A program made the translations under genes and the position numbers. From Bacillus sp. FJAT-27245 (GTDB lineage Bacteria > Bacillota > Bacilli > Bacillales > Cytobacillaceae), in NCBI RefSeq assembly GCF_001273955.1, contig NZ_LIGI01000001.1:2294215-2354079 (forward strand): a DNA stretch of 59,865 nt, written 5' to 3'. The notes below the pieces were generated by a model, which was given only the letters and a program-made list of their open reading frames with translations, did not search any database and was not told the origin of the DNA. How positions within the stretch are numbered: the first letter of the stretch is position 1; every line of letters begins with the position of its first letter. Below, one piece after another: positions 37,740 to 46,551 of this stretch.

Positions 37740-39047
37740 ATGCAAAAGAAAGGCAAGTTCCTTCCGATTTTGGCTTCCGCCACTCTGGCACTGAGCCTGG
37801 CCGCCTGCCAATCTACTTCAGATAAAACGGGCGGGGATTCAAAGAAGGATGGTAATGGGGAAGGTGCAAAGGATAAAGTAGTTACGATTACGTATGCCAG
37901 GGGTGCCGATACGACAGGCAGTACCGACAAACTGATCCAGGCATTTGAGGATGCCCATCCGAATATCAAAGTAGAATACCAGGAAATGCCGAACAGCAGT
38001 GGCCAGCAGCATGACCAGTATGTAACGGCATTCAGTTCGAAAAGCGATGAAATAGATGTGTTCGATGCGGATGTCGTTTGGCCGGCCGAATTTGCCCAAG
38101 CGAATTATGCCCTAGAGTTGGACAGGCTAATTAAAAAAGATGGTATCAATTTGGATGACTATTTCCCTGCGACCGTCCAGGCGGGGAAATTCGGCGGGAA
38201 ACAGTGGGCCATGCCTAAATACATGGACGCCGGCCTCCTGTACTATAGGACCGATATTGTAAAGGATCCACCGAAAACGTGGGATGATTTGATCGCTGCC
38301 GCGAAAGAAGGCCAGGGAAAGGAAGGGACAAAATTCGGCTTTGCCCTCCAGGCGAACCAGTATGAAGGCCTTGTCGTTAACGCCATGGAGTTTATTGCTT
38401 CCTATGGCGGCCAGGTCATCGACGAAAACAACAAGGTAGTCATTGACAGCCCGGAGTCCATCAAAGGCTTGACGAAAATGGTCGAGGTCGTCAATTCAGG
38501 CGTAACGCCAAACAACGTCCTTAACTTTACAGAACCCGAAACGGAAACAGCGTTTATTGAAGGCCAAACAGTCCTTGCGCGCAATTGGCCGTACATGTCG
38601 AAATCAGCCGCGGATAAGGAACGCTCAAAAGTTCTCGATAAAGTAGGTTATTCTGTTTTGCCATCAGGGGACAAAGGCTCCGCATCGACACTTGGCGGAT
38701 ATATGACAATGATCAACCGTTATACGGACGAACCGGAAGCGGCGTGGGAATTTGTAAAATGGATGACAGGCAAGGACGGGCAGCTCATCTCTGCGATTGA
38801 AGGTGGAAGGGCGCCGACGCTGAAAGCATTGTATGAAGATGAAAAAGTTAAGGAAGCAGCTCCGCTTTTCGGTAAAGAAGAATTTGTGAATGTGCTTCAC
38901 AGCGCAGTGCCAAGGCCTGTAACGCCAAATTACCAAAAGGTGTCCGACATTATGCAGATAGAAGTTTCCAAGGCATTAACCAAGAAAATTACACCGGAGG
39001 AAGCCATTAAAAATATGCAACAAAAAATGGAGGAGGCTTTAGAGTAA
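37740..39047 (+). CDS. Sugar ABC transporter substrate-binding lipoprotein
   Basis: A 435-residue family 1 (MalE/ThuE-like) binding lipoprotein. The signal ends in the lipobox SLAAC; the lobes show DAHPNIKVEYQEMPNSS, DVFDADVVWPAEFAQ, PKYMDAGLLYYR and LGGYMTMINRYT. The ligand is probably an alpha-glucoside such as maltose or trehalose, suggested by the fold and by the GH15 enzyme in the same cluster. It is followed by two permease genes; no ATPase gene is present, so a shared MsmX-type ATPase probably serves it. Confidence 0.88.
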   Translation: MQKKGKFLPILASATLALSLAACQSTSDKTGGDSKKDGNGEGAKDKVVTITYARGADTTGSTDKLIQAFEDAHPNIKVEYQEMPNSSGQQHDQYVTAFSSKSDEIDVFDADVVWPAEFAQANYALELDRLIKKDGINLDDYFPATVQAGKFGGKQWAMPKYMDAGLLYYRTDIVKDPPKTWDDLIAAAKEGQGKEGTKFGFALQANQYEGLVVNAMEFIASYGGQVIDENNKVVIDSPESIKGLTKMVEVVNSGVTPNNVLNFTEPETETAFIEGQTVLARNWPYMSKSAADKERSKVLDKVGYSVLPSGDKGSASTLGGYMTMINRYTDEPEAAWEFVKWMTGKDGQLISAIEGGRAPTLKALYEDEKVKEAAPLFGKEEFVNVLHSAVPRPVTPNYQKVSDIMQIEVSKALTKKITPEEAIKNMQQKMEEALE

Positions 39048-39097
39048 CCTTGCCATTTCTCCACTAGTTTTTTATTTCAATTACAAGGAACAAAGGA

Positions 39098-39130
39098 AGG
39101 TGGGTGTTCTCGCACCCGCCTCTTTTTTTC
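39098..39130 (+). terminator. Hairpin between binding-protein and permease genes
   Basis: GGTGGGTG-ttct-CGCACCCGCC followed by TCTTTTTTTC. In such operons a partial terminator here gives more binding protein than permease. Confidence 0.75.
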
Positions 39131-39194
39131 AAGTTACCCCTTAAACAAACCGTAATGGCGCATTATATACCATTTGGAAGAGAGGGTGTTCATA

Positions 39195-40520
39195 ATGGCA
39201 AAAGGCTCCGGGCAAAATCATAGCCTAAGCGAAAAACAACTAGGCTATTTGATGGTGCTGCCTTCACTTTTTCTAATCCTTGCAGTTGTGATTTGGCCAA
39301 TCACCCAATCCTTCTGGAACAGCCTGTTTGATTACAGGCTGAACGACCCAGCCAAATCACAGAAAATGCTGTCGGACAATATCGACCTTGAACGATATGC
39401 AAACAACTATTATTATTTGTCCAATTCACTCGAGAGCCTTGAAGAAGGCGCGAGGGAGACGGATGTTAAGCAAACGCTTTCTGAAATGAATACAGAGATT
39501 GAAACATACCATAAAAAGCTTTTACGGGAACCCGGGATGGAGGATAAATATAACAGGGTGAATGATATTATAGCCTCATTCAAGCCTGTAACCGACTCAA
39601 ACCTTAAGTATTCCAAGCTGGATTCAAAGCTTGCGGCTGGTTATTCAGCAGCATTGGGAAAAGCGGAAGAAAAACTCGCGAAGCTGCAATTTGGATCGGA
39701 AGAAGCGGCGAATGCGGCTGATTTAAGGGACCAGCTGAAGGAAACGCGAGGAGCAATCCTTAAATCGAATTTTATCGGCTTTAAAAATTATCTGAATTAT
39801 TTTCAGGACCAGCGGATGTGGCAATCCCTTGCGAATACCACAATCTTTACGGTCATTTCCGTATTTTTCGAACTTGTCATCGGATTGATGGTCGCCCTGC
39901 TCCTGAACAGGGTTTTCTTTGGAAGGGGTATCGTCCGGGCAGCGGTTCTGATTCCCTGGGCCATTCCGACGGCCGTTTCCGCGATGATGTGGAAGTATTT
40001 GTATGACGGGCAGTCGGGTATTATCGCCCATTTTTTCGAAAAGCTCCACCTCGTTGAAAGTGCCGGGGATTTATTAACGACACCTGCCGGGGCAATGTTC
40101 TCCATCATTTTCACCGATGTTTGGAAAACGACTCCTTACATGTCGTTGCTTCTGCTTGCCGGCCTCCAGACCATACCTTCTTCGCTGTATGAAGCGGCAC
40201 AGGTGGATGGGGCGAACCGGTACCATCAGTTTTTCAAAATTACGCTGCCGCTATTGAAATCGTCGATTCTCGTGGCCCTGCTGTTCCGCACACTCGATGC
40301 TTTCAGGGTTTTCGACCTGATTTATGTTTTGACCGGGGGCGGTCCCGCGAATTCAACGGAATCGATTACGGTCTATGCGTATAAAACATTGTTTTCCCAG
40401 CAAAACTTCGGAGCGGGTTCAGTTTTATCAGTCATCGTCTTTCTGGCTGTGGCATTGATCAGCATGATTTATATCCGCTTCATCGGATCCGACCTCTTTG
40501 AAGGAAAAATAAAGGGTTAG
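39195..40520 (+). CDS. Sugar ABC permease (MalF type) with a long extracellular insert
   Basis: A 441-residue permease. Helix 1 (GYLMVLPSLFLILAVVIW) is followed by about 150 residues of Lys/Glu-rich, helical sequence (residues about 45 to 195) that ordinary 290 to 310-residue sugar permeases lack; then the usual five helices with the EAA loop YEAAQVDGANRYHQFFKITLPLL. The insert lies outside the membrane. E. coli MalF has a comparable P2 loop, but between helices 3 and 4. I use the ATG at 39195 rather than a TTG seven codons upstream. Confidence 0.88.
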   Translation: MAKGSGQNHSLSEKQLGYLMVLPSLFLILAVVIWPITQSFWNSLFDYRLNDPAKSQKMLSDNIDLERYANNYYYLSNSLESLEEGARETDVKQTLSEMNTEIETYHKKLLREPGMEDKYNRVNDIIASFKPVTDSNLKYSKLDSKLAAGYSAALGKAEEKLAKLQFGSEEAANAADLRDQLKETRGAILKSNFIGFKNYLNYFQDQRMWQSLANTTIFTVISVFFELVIGLMVALLLNRVFFGRGIVRAAVLIPWAIPTAVSAMMWKYLYDGQSGIIAHFFEKLHLVESAGDLLTTPAGAMFSIIFTDVWKTTPYMSLLLLAGLQTIPSSLYEAAQVDGANRYHQFFKITLPLLKSSILVALLFRTLDAFRVFDLIYVLTGGGPANSTESITVYAYKTLFSQQNFGAGSVLSVIVFLAVALISMIYIRFIGSDLFEGKIKG

Positions 40521-40529
40521 GAGGATGGG

Positions 40530-41354
40530 ATGATGAATAGACGAGCCGGAATTCCGTTTTATGCTTTCCTCGTTGTTTTCGTATTTTTTGTGATGTTCCC
40601 ATTTTTATGGGTTTTTCTCACATCGATTAAACCACCCGGTGAAATTTTTGCATCTTTCGCCTGGTTTTCGAAGGAGCCAACGATCAGGTCTTATGAATCT
40701 GCCTTGACGACTAGGCCCTTGCTGACCTATATGAAAAACAGTTTTATTGTATCGGCAATGACAACCCTTATCGCAATTGTTTTTGCGTCATTCGCCGCTT
40801 ATGCGCTGACTCGGCTTCCGATTCGGTTCAAAAAACTGATTTTGGGAATTGTCCTGGCTTCTTCAATGTTTCCGCATATCGCGATTATGTCGCCCATCTA
40901 TAATTTTGCAACAGATTTTCATTTGCGGAATACGTACCTTGGCCTTGTAATTCCCTATATCACGTTCAGCCTGCCGCTCGCGATTTGGCTGCTATCCACT
41001 TTTTTTCAAAAGATTCCTTTCGACTTGGAAGAATCCGCAAAAATTGATGGCGCCACCCCTTTTCAAACGTTCCGGAAAGTTATCTTTCCGCTCGCGGCAC
41101 CAGGTGTTTTTACAACGGCGATTCTTGTTTTTATTACCGCCTGGAATGAATACCTGTTCGCGCTGACAATCAACTCTAAGGAGTCATCGCGGACGGTTCC
41201 TGTGGGAATTTCGCTTTATCAAAGTGATTACACCGTCCCTTGGGGCGACATCACCGCGGCAACAGTTATTGTAACGATTCCGATTGTTGTGCTGGTGCTT
41301 ATTTTCCAAAGAAGAATTGTATCAGGGCTGACGTCTGGTTCGGTAAAAGGATAA
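40530..41354 (+). CDS. Sugar ABC permease (MalG type)
   Basis: A 274-residue, six-helix permease that pairs with the MalF-type one. The EAA loop is LEESAKIDGATPFQTFRKVIFPLAAPG near residue 170 and the WNEYLFALTI segment follows. Nine bases separate it from the previous stop, with AGGAGGATGGG ahead, so it is in one operon with the binding protein, the first permease and the GH15 gene. It imports the oligosaccharide bound outside. Confidence 0.92.
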   Translation: MMNRRAGIPFYAFLVVFVFFVMFPFLWVFLTSIKPPGEIFASFAWFSKEPTIRSYESALTTRPLLTYMKNSFIVSAMTTLIAIVFASFAAYALTRLPIRFKKLILGIVLASSMFPHIAIMSPIYNFATDFHLRNTYLGLVIPYITFSLPLAIWLLSTFFQKIPFDLEESAKIDGATPFQTFRKVIFPLAAPGVFTTAILVFITAWNEYLFALTINSKESSRTVPVGISLYQSDYTVPWGDITAATVIVTIPIVVLVLIFQRRIVSGLTSGSVKG

Positions 41355-41474
41355 ATCGAACTTTCTATCGCCGGTGGCCTGGTGAAGCTCCTCGATTTCT
41401 CTGAATCTGGAGGGGGAAGTACACAACATAGTAAAAATGAAAAATGGGACTTGTTTTTGGGGAGTGACAAACGT

Positions 41475-43430
41475 ATGAGAAAAAAGCCTTACTTAACAGA
41501 CGCAATTATTGGCAATTCAAAGATGCTTGCAACGCTGACAAAGGATGGGCAGCTCCAGCGCCTGTACTGGCCGAATATCGACTTTCCGCAGCATGCCAAC
41601 CGGTTCTATACCGGCATCCATATCGATGATGGAGAGGATGGAGGCACTACTTCGTTTATACATGAGGACGGGTGGGAACATCTTCAGTCCTATGAAAATG
41701 ATACGAATATACTCGTTACTACAGCACGAAATTTTCAGCTGAAGATTGAAATTACCCAAACGGATTTCGTCGTTCCCGGGAAGGACATTTTCGTGCGGGA
41801 TTATCAGGTTACAAATCTATCAAGTTCACCTAATAGGATGTCATTCGTCATGTTTTCCGATTTCACGGTCGATGACAGGAAAAGGTACAGCACGGTCATG
41901 TTTAACCCGGTGGACGACTGCCTAGTGCATTATTTCCGCCAATACGCCTTTGCGGTCGGAAGCAGCATAGAGGCTTCCCAGTACCAGAGCGGCGCTGCAT
42001 TGGAAGCGGCCCGCGTGAACAAGTTGAGCGGCAAGGTCATCATGAACAAAACTGACGGGGCACTTTCCTGGGAGCTAGGGGATATCGCAGGTGGAGAAAA
42101 GAAGAGGCTTACCGTCTATATTTCCGCAGGTTCGAATCTCGGTGGTGCTGTGGAGGGGCTAGCGGAGGCAAAGAAACTTGGACCCGGGGAACTTCATGGG
42201 ATAACGTCCCGTTATTGGAAGGAATATCTCCTTAAGGCCCGGCAAATCGATATTGAAGATGCAAAAGTGAGAAACGTCTATAATCGATCGCTGCTCACGT
42301 TCAAGCTGCTGAATGATGAGGAAACAGGAGCTTTTATCGCAGGTCCGGAAGTTGATGAAGATTATGATTATTCCGGCGGATATGCGTATTGCTGGGGCAG
42401 GGACGCCGCCTATATCGCCACTGCCGCCGATGTTGCCGGATACCATGACCTCGTGTCGAAATTTTACTACTCCACGATGGCTACACAGAGGGAGGATGGC
42501 GCATGGGAGCACCGATTTTACACAAATGGCATGCTTGCACCGACATGGGGCATCCAAATTGACGAATGCGGTTCGATCCTATGGGGTATTCATAAGCATT
42601 ACGAAATTACAAGCGATGATCATTTTCTGAATATGATCTGGCCGTCGGTCGAAAAAGGCGCAAATTACCTGACGATGTTCATTGACCTAGAAACCAATCT
42701 GCCGCTCCCGACAAATGATTTATGGGAAAAGAGGGAGGGGGAACACCTGTACTCTACTGCTGCTGTTTACGGCGGCCTGGTTGGTTCCGCCAAGCTTGCC
42801 AGAAAACTGGGCCGTGTAGATTTGGCTAAACAATGGGAAGAAACAGCTGAAAGGATGAAAAAGACGGTAGAGGAACGATGCTGGAATGATGAGGCTGGCT
42901 CTTATTTAAGAGCCCTGAAGCTTGCGGTTGACGAGAAAACCTATACGGAGGCCACGCTGGCCGGCAAGGAAACAGTTGTAGAGGAGGACCGTAAAGGATA
43001 CAAGACTTTCAGGCTGATGGAGGATCCAGTTATCGACATCTGCCTGCTTGGATTGAATGTTCCTTTCGAAATGATTGATGAAAATTCGGAACGGATGAGA
43101 AAGACCGCCGAAACGATTGAACGCACTCTGACTTCTCCGGTAACGGGCGGGCTGGAACGCTTTCCAGGTGACGTCTATATTGGTGGCAACCCTTGGATAC
43201 TGACCACGCTGTGGATGGCTTTGTATGACATTAAAACCGGCAATTTTGAAAAGGCCCGCGCGTATTTGAATTGGGCCGTGAACAACGCCAACCATCTTGG
43301 CCTGCTGCCGGAACAAATCCACAAAGAGACCGGCGAGCCAGCTTGGGTCATGCCTCTCACATGGTCGCATGCGATGTTTGTGCTGACTGTCATCGCTCTT
43401 GAAGAAGCGGGGGAGCTTAATCGCTATTAA
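41475..43430 (+). CDS. Glycoside hydrolase family 15 (glucoamylase-type) enzyme
   Basis: A 651-residue enzyme with the (alpha/alpha)6 GH15 domain after an N-terminal beta-sandwich. YSGGYAYCWGRDAAYIATA near residue 300, GAWEHRFYTNG and the late EQIHKETGEPAWVMPLTWSHA, which contains the catalytic Glu, are family motifs. No signal peptide, so it is cytoplasmic and would act on the sugar brought in by the transporter upstream, giving glucose from alpha-glucosides such as maltooligosaccharides or trehalose-like sugars. I use the ATG after GGGGAGTGACAAACG; the frame is open 31 codons further upstream. Confidence 0.9.
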   Translation: MRKKPYLTDAIIGNSKMLATLTKDGQLQRLYWPNIDFPQHANRFYTGIHIDDGEDGGTTSFIHEDGWEHLQSYENDTNILVTTARNFQLKIEITQTDFVVPGKDIFVRDYQVTNLSSSPNRMSFVMFSDFTVDDRKRYSTVMFNPVDDCLVHYFRQYAFAVGSSIEASQYQSGAALEAARVNKLSGKVIMNKTDGALSWELGDIAGGEKKRLTVYISAGSNLGGAVEGLAEAKKLGPGELHGITSRYWKEYLLKARQIDIEDAKVRNVYNRSLLTFKLLNDEETGAFIAGPEVDEDYDYSGGYAYCWGRDAAYIATAADVAGYHDLVSKFYYSTMATQREDGAWEHRFYTNGMLAPTWGIQIDECGSILWGIHKHYEITSDDHFLNMIWPSVEKGANYLTMFIDLETNLPLPTNDLWEKREGEHLYSTAAVYGGLVGSAKLARKLGRVDLAKQWEETAERMKKTVEERCWNDEAGSYLRALKLAVDEKTYTEATLAGKETVVEEDRKGYKTFRLMEDPVIDICLLGLNVPFEMIDENSERMRKTAETIERTLTSPVTGGLERFPGDVYIGGNPWILTTLWMALYDIKTGNFEKARAYLNWAVNNANHLGLLPEQIHKETGEPAWVMPLTWSHAMFVLTVIALEEAGELNRY

Positions 43431-43443
43431 CGGACCTTTGTTA

Positions 43444-43481
43444 CAGCAGCGAAATCCATTATGGATTTCGCTGCTGTTTTT
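43444..43481 (+). terminator. Terminator of the sugar operon
   Basis: CAGCAGCGAAATCCAT/ATGGATTTCGCTGCTG followed by TTTTTTT. Confidence 0.88.
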
Positions 43482-43557
43482 TTATGTTAAAATTACCAGG
43501 AAGAGGTTTTGCTAGATTAGCAATTTCCTAAGAATAAAATAAAGGAATGAAGAGAGA

Positions 43558-44256
43558 ATGAAGCAAATTATTACGCTCGGCGGCGGGGGTTTTTCCATGG
43601 AACCCGAGAATTTAGTCCTGGATAAATACATATTGGATCAATCAAGAAAAAACAAGCCTAAAGTTTGTTTCGTGCCAACAGCAAGCGGCGATGCGGATGG
43701 ATATATCGCAAGGTTTTACGAAGCATTTGAAAAATTCAGCTGTGAACCGTCCCATTTATCATTATTCAAGCCGCCAACAAGGGATTTGGAGGGGTATGTA
43801 CTTGATAAAGACATCATCTATGTTGGCGGTGGCAATACACGAAACCTGTTAATTTTATGGAAGGAATGGGGACTGGACATAATTTTCAAGAAAGCCTGGG
43901 AGGAAGGAGTCATTTTATCAGGCATCAGCGCTGGCTCTATTTGCTGGTATGAGGAAGGAGTCACAGATTCATTCGGAACTGGGCTCGAACCTATAAAAGG
44001 TCTCGGTTTATTGACAGGAAGCAATTGCCCGCATTATGACGGGGAAGCGGACCGACGGCCTGCATATCAGCGGCTGGTTGGTACCCGGGGGCTGCAAGGA
44101 GGAATTGCTGCGGATGACGGAGTCGCAATCCATTATACTGGGCAGGAAATTAAACGGATTGTCAGTTCACGCCCATATGCTAAGGCATACAGAGTTTATT
44201 TAAAAGAGAACGTTATTGAAACGGAGCTTGAAACAGAGTATTTGGACAAGTGTTAA
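43558..44256 (+). CDS. pepE: Peptidase E (S51 family)
   Basis: A 232-residue serine peptidase-like enzyme that removes N-terminal Asp from dipeptides. The nucleophile elbow is GISAGSICWYE with Ser near residue 125, after VGGGNTRNLL. Soluble, no signal. The second catalytic His and the acidic residue (NCPHYDGEADRR and the following) are in place. The start after AGAGAGA is the only plausible one. It ends the core-like region before the accessory segment. Confidence 0.88.
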   Translation: MKQIITLGGGGFSMEPENLVLDKYILDQSRKNKPKVCFVPTASGDADGYIARFYEAFEKFSCEPSHLSLFKPPTRDLEGYVLDKDIIYVGGGNTRNLLILWKEWGLDIIFKKAWEEGVILSGISAGSICWYEEGVTDSFGTGLEPIKGLGLLTGSNCPHYDGEADRRPAYQRLVGTRGLQGGIAADDGVAIHYTGQEIKRIVSSRPYAKAYRVYLKENVIETELETEYLDKC

Positions 44257-44737
44257 TCATCTCAAATGTTGTTCCTCTTAAATAGATGGATTAGTCCCAT
44301 ACAGCCCCAGAATTGTAGAGAGGGATAATTAAGTAGAGCTTAATTGGTAAACACAGTAAATTAATAAAAAAGCCTCATAAAACCATCCTTATGGTAAATA
44401 ATACATATTATATGGACTAGAAAACTTTTGCTGAACATCAGAAGTTAACGGCCTGAAACGTTCCTGAATGCAAAACACTGAAGCGTCAAATGGGTACAAC
44501 TAAAATCCGTTTGTGATTGATATTCAGATAACCAGGTAAGACTTTTGGTAAAATGACTGCCGTAGTACGATTTATGATTGAGAGCAAATTTATGGTTTAC
44601 TGATGAAAATTTTTATTCTGTCTCACTATCAAGAGTTTACTTAGGTAGTGAGACTAGAATAGTAATTCCAAACTCAACTTCCTAGAATATATATTATGTT
44701 AACTGACAAAAATAAAAAATAATAGAATCTATCCTAT
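44257..44737. other. AT-rich gap at the edge of the accessory segment
   Basis: About 480 bp of AT-rich sequence without a convincing gene. A 9-bp inverted repeat, GTCTCACTA/TAGTGAGAC (44619-44653), is followed on the minus strand by AATAAAAATTTT and may end the endonuclease gene transcript. A short frame at 44551-44600 has no ribosome site and is not counted. Confidence 0.5.
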
Positions 44738-45850
44738 CTATGATTGAATCCTCTTGCTTCTCCCTTCCCTGACCGCTACAGTAACATCATTACACTCCGC
44801 GGCATACTCAATTAAATCACTCATATGAATTCCATATGTTTTGGCAAAAACTCTTGCCTTGTCTAGCAGTTCACGGTCAAAAGAAGATTTATAGTGAACC
44901 CGGTCCGACCGTTTATTCTTTATAAGATTAAGATCTTTTTCATTCATTAAAATGTTCATTCCGCTTTCAAGTAAATAATTTGTATATGTATTGTTTTGTT
45001 TCGCGAGTTCGCCCAGCTTTGCCAGAATACCTGAACTGACAGTTGTTCTGAATTTAACTCGTTTTGTTATGGGCAGACTATCTTTATTCATGATTTGCAA
45101 CATTTTTTCTTTTTTCTTCAAAACGCAGTTTGATCCAGCGTCCCTATAGATAATATCCGCAAGTTTCTTCACACTTTCTCTGCCAGATACGACGACTCTG
45201 TAAATTGAGTTCAAACTCTGAGTTTTGTCTGTACGAATTTTTGATTGCAGAATCCACTCTTTGTATACGGACATTAAACCCTGAGCGAAACTATAACTGC
45301 AGCTGGTTACTGTAACCGTGTATCCTTCATTATCTACATAACCATCCCCATCAATGACGCCTCGTACAAAGGATGGCATATAATCTTGTGGACATTTAGG
45401 AAAATTAACTGTTAACGATTTCCTTTTTGTTATTCCCAGTTTACATAACTTATTCTTTAAAGCCTTTGAGCAAACAGTCAATGTATATAAATCTGCATGT
45501 TCGCGCTTAACTACTTTGCCTGTGAATTCCATCAGTTTTGCTATTTTCTCTAAAAGTTGCGGATCCTTTTGGCTGACTGAAAAAGATTGATTGTTTGGAC
45601 AAACATTTCCATCCGTAACAATCAGCCCCAACACCCAGGCCATTTCATTGGTCCAATGATCAAAAAACTCTTCGTTAACTTTATATTTCCTCGGTGGGCC
45701 TGTTCTTATTGCTTTGATACCACTTTTAGTTAAGACATTTAAGATGGCTCTTGCTGAAAGGCCGCTAATGGCGATCATTTCCTTATAAGAGACTCCATCT
45801 GTATACATTTTGATAATGCAATCATCCGTAATCCCCTTCTTTCTAGGCAA
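44738..45850 (-). CDS. Free-standing LAGLIDADG homing endonuclease with RHH-like tail
   Basis: A 370-residue protein. An N-terminal helix-turn-helix (residues 8 to 40), then two LAGLIDADG-type motifs, AWVLGLIVTDGN (residues 71-82, Asp80) and FVRGVIDGDGY (161-171, Asp167/169), with the acidic residues needed for DNA cleavage. The C-terminus (about 268 to 360) has two ribbon-helix-helix-like segments (TVSSGILAKLGELAK and SSFDRELLDKARVFAK), unusual for this class. No intron, intein or rRNA host is nearby, so it is an independent element. It starts with TTG after GGGGGAG. It has its own transcript, because a terminator separates it from the SpoIIS-like genes. Confidence 0.8.
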   Translation of the reverse strand: MPRKKGITDDCIIKMYTDGVSYKEMIAISGLSARAILNVLTKSGIKAIRTGPPRKYKVNEEFFDHWTNEMAWVLGLIVTDGNVCPNNQSFSVSQKDPQLLEKIAKLMEFTGKVVKREHADLYTLTVCSKALKNKLCKLGITKRKSLTVNFPKCPQDYMPSFVRGVIDGDGYVDNEGYTVTVTSCSYSFAQGLMSVYKEWILQSKIRTDKTQSLNSIYRVVVSGRESVKKLADIIYRDAGSNCVLKKKEKMLQIMNKDSLPITKRVKFRTTVSSGILAKLGELAKQNNTYTNYLLESGMNILMNEKDLNLIKNKRSDRVHYKSSFDRELLDKARVFAKTYGIHMSDLIEYAAECNDVTVAVREGRSKRIQS

Positions 45851-46005
45851 TTATTTCTCCCCCTTTCCTCGTAGGAACGTTTGTTCTACTTCTATTCTAC
45901 AACATCATGGAAAATTTAGCCAACTATAAACCCCTCTTTTAAAAACAACTCTCAAAATTTCGCATTGAAATAGGCGGAATGCTGCAGAATAAGCAAAATA
46001 AAAAA

Positions 46006-46041
46006 GGAGTACAACAGAAAAATTACTTTCTGCAGTACTCC
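46006..46041 (-). terminator. Terminator after the second small SpoIIS-like gene
   Basis: GGAGTAC.tgc.AGAAA...TTTCT.gtt.GTACTCC on the minus strand, followed by TTTTTTATTTT. Confidence 0.8.
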
Positions 46042-46058
46042 AAACTATAATATGTTCA

Positions 46059-46220
46059 CTACTGTTGCCTTAACCAATTTTGGTTCATGAATCGAGGTCC
46101 CTTCGATAACAACCGCGCTAAGTCCTCATTTTCCTTTTGCACAGGAAATGTTATGTTTTTTGCTACACAAAGCCGCTTGTTAGGATTTCTAGGTGGTGAT
46201 GTTTTTTTATGGGAACTCAT
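46059..46220 (-). CDS. Second SpoIISB/SpoIISC-like antitoxin candidate
   Basis: A 53-residue basic peptide that contains PPRNPNKR (residues 9-16), the same octapeptide found in the neighbouring antitoxin candidate. Outside that motif the two differ. The position downstream of a SpoIISA-like toxin and the short, basic, probably unfolded nature suggest a SpoIISB or SpoIISC-type antitoxin. The start is the Met before SSHKK; its ribosome site (AAGG, 14 nt away) is weak, and a longer frame upstream with a hydrophobic stretch is possible but has no site. It has its own terminator. Confidence 0.6.
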   Translation of the reverse strand: MSSHKKTSPPRNPNKRLCVAKNITFPVQKENEDLARLLSKGPRFMNQNWLRQQ

Positions 46221-46290
46221 AATATAAATCACTACCTTTTCCGCTTTTTTGTATAGGTTATGCGACTTTGCAGAGAAATAACATAAAAAA

Positions 46291-46320
46291 AAGAGAAGGT
46301 AATCATGCATACCTTCTCTT
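46291..46320 (-). terminator. Terminator between the two small antitoxin candidates
   Basis: AAGAGAAGGTA...TACCTTCTCTT stem followed on the minus strand by TTTTTTT, so the second small gene needs read-through or its own promoter. Confidence 0.8.
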
Positions 46321-46332
46321 TCCCTTTATTTA

Positions 46333-46509
46333 TTATTCAGCTGCTCGCCTAATTGCGTCCATATCATTAGCTTTCATACGGCCAATCGAACGGTCCAGAT
46401 TAATGATTGTTGGCCTTTTGTTCGGGTTTCTAGGAGGAACACTAACGTGTCGGGAAGGCCTTTTTGTTTGAGCTTTACTTTCAACTTTTAAAGGTGATCC
46501 AACTGTCAT
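46333..46509 (-). CDS. SpoIISB-like antitoxin candidate
   Basis: A 58-residue basic peptide carrying PPRNPNKR (residues 25-32). It starts 42 bp after the stop of the SpoIISA-like toxin gene, behind AAAGGAGA, as spoIISB does after spoIISA. B. subtilis SpoIISB is a 56-residue, natively unfolded basic peptide that binds the toxin's cytosolic domain. The sequence identity is too low to prove the link; the position and size carry the argument. The frame continues 13 codons upstream without a ribosome site. Confidence 0.68.
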   Translation of the reverse strand: MTVGSPLKVESKAQTKRPSRHVSVPPRNPNKRPTIINLDRSIGRMKANDMDAIRRAAE

Positions 46510-46551
46510 ATCTTCCACTCTCCTTTCATCCTCTCTTAAGAGTATCATATT

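Noticed and set aside
44551-44600. Short peptide frame in the pepE-endonuclease gap
   Set aside because: No ribosome site, no similarity seen, AT-rich surroundings.
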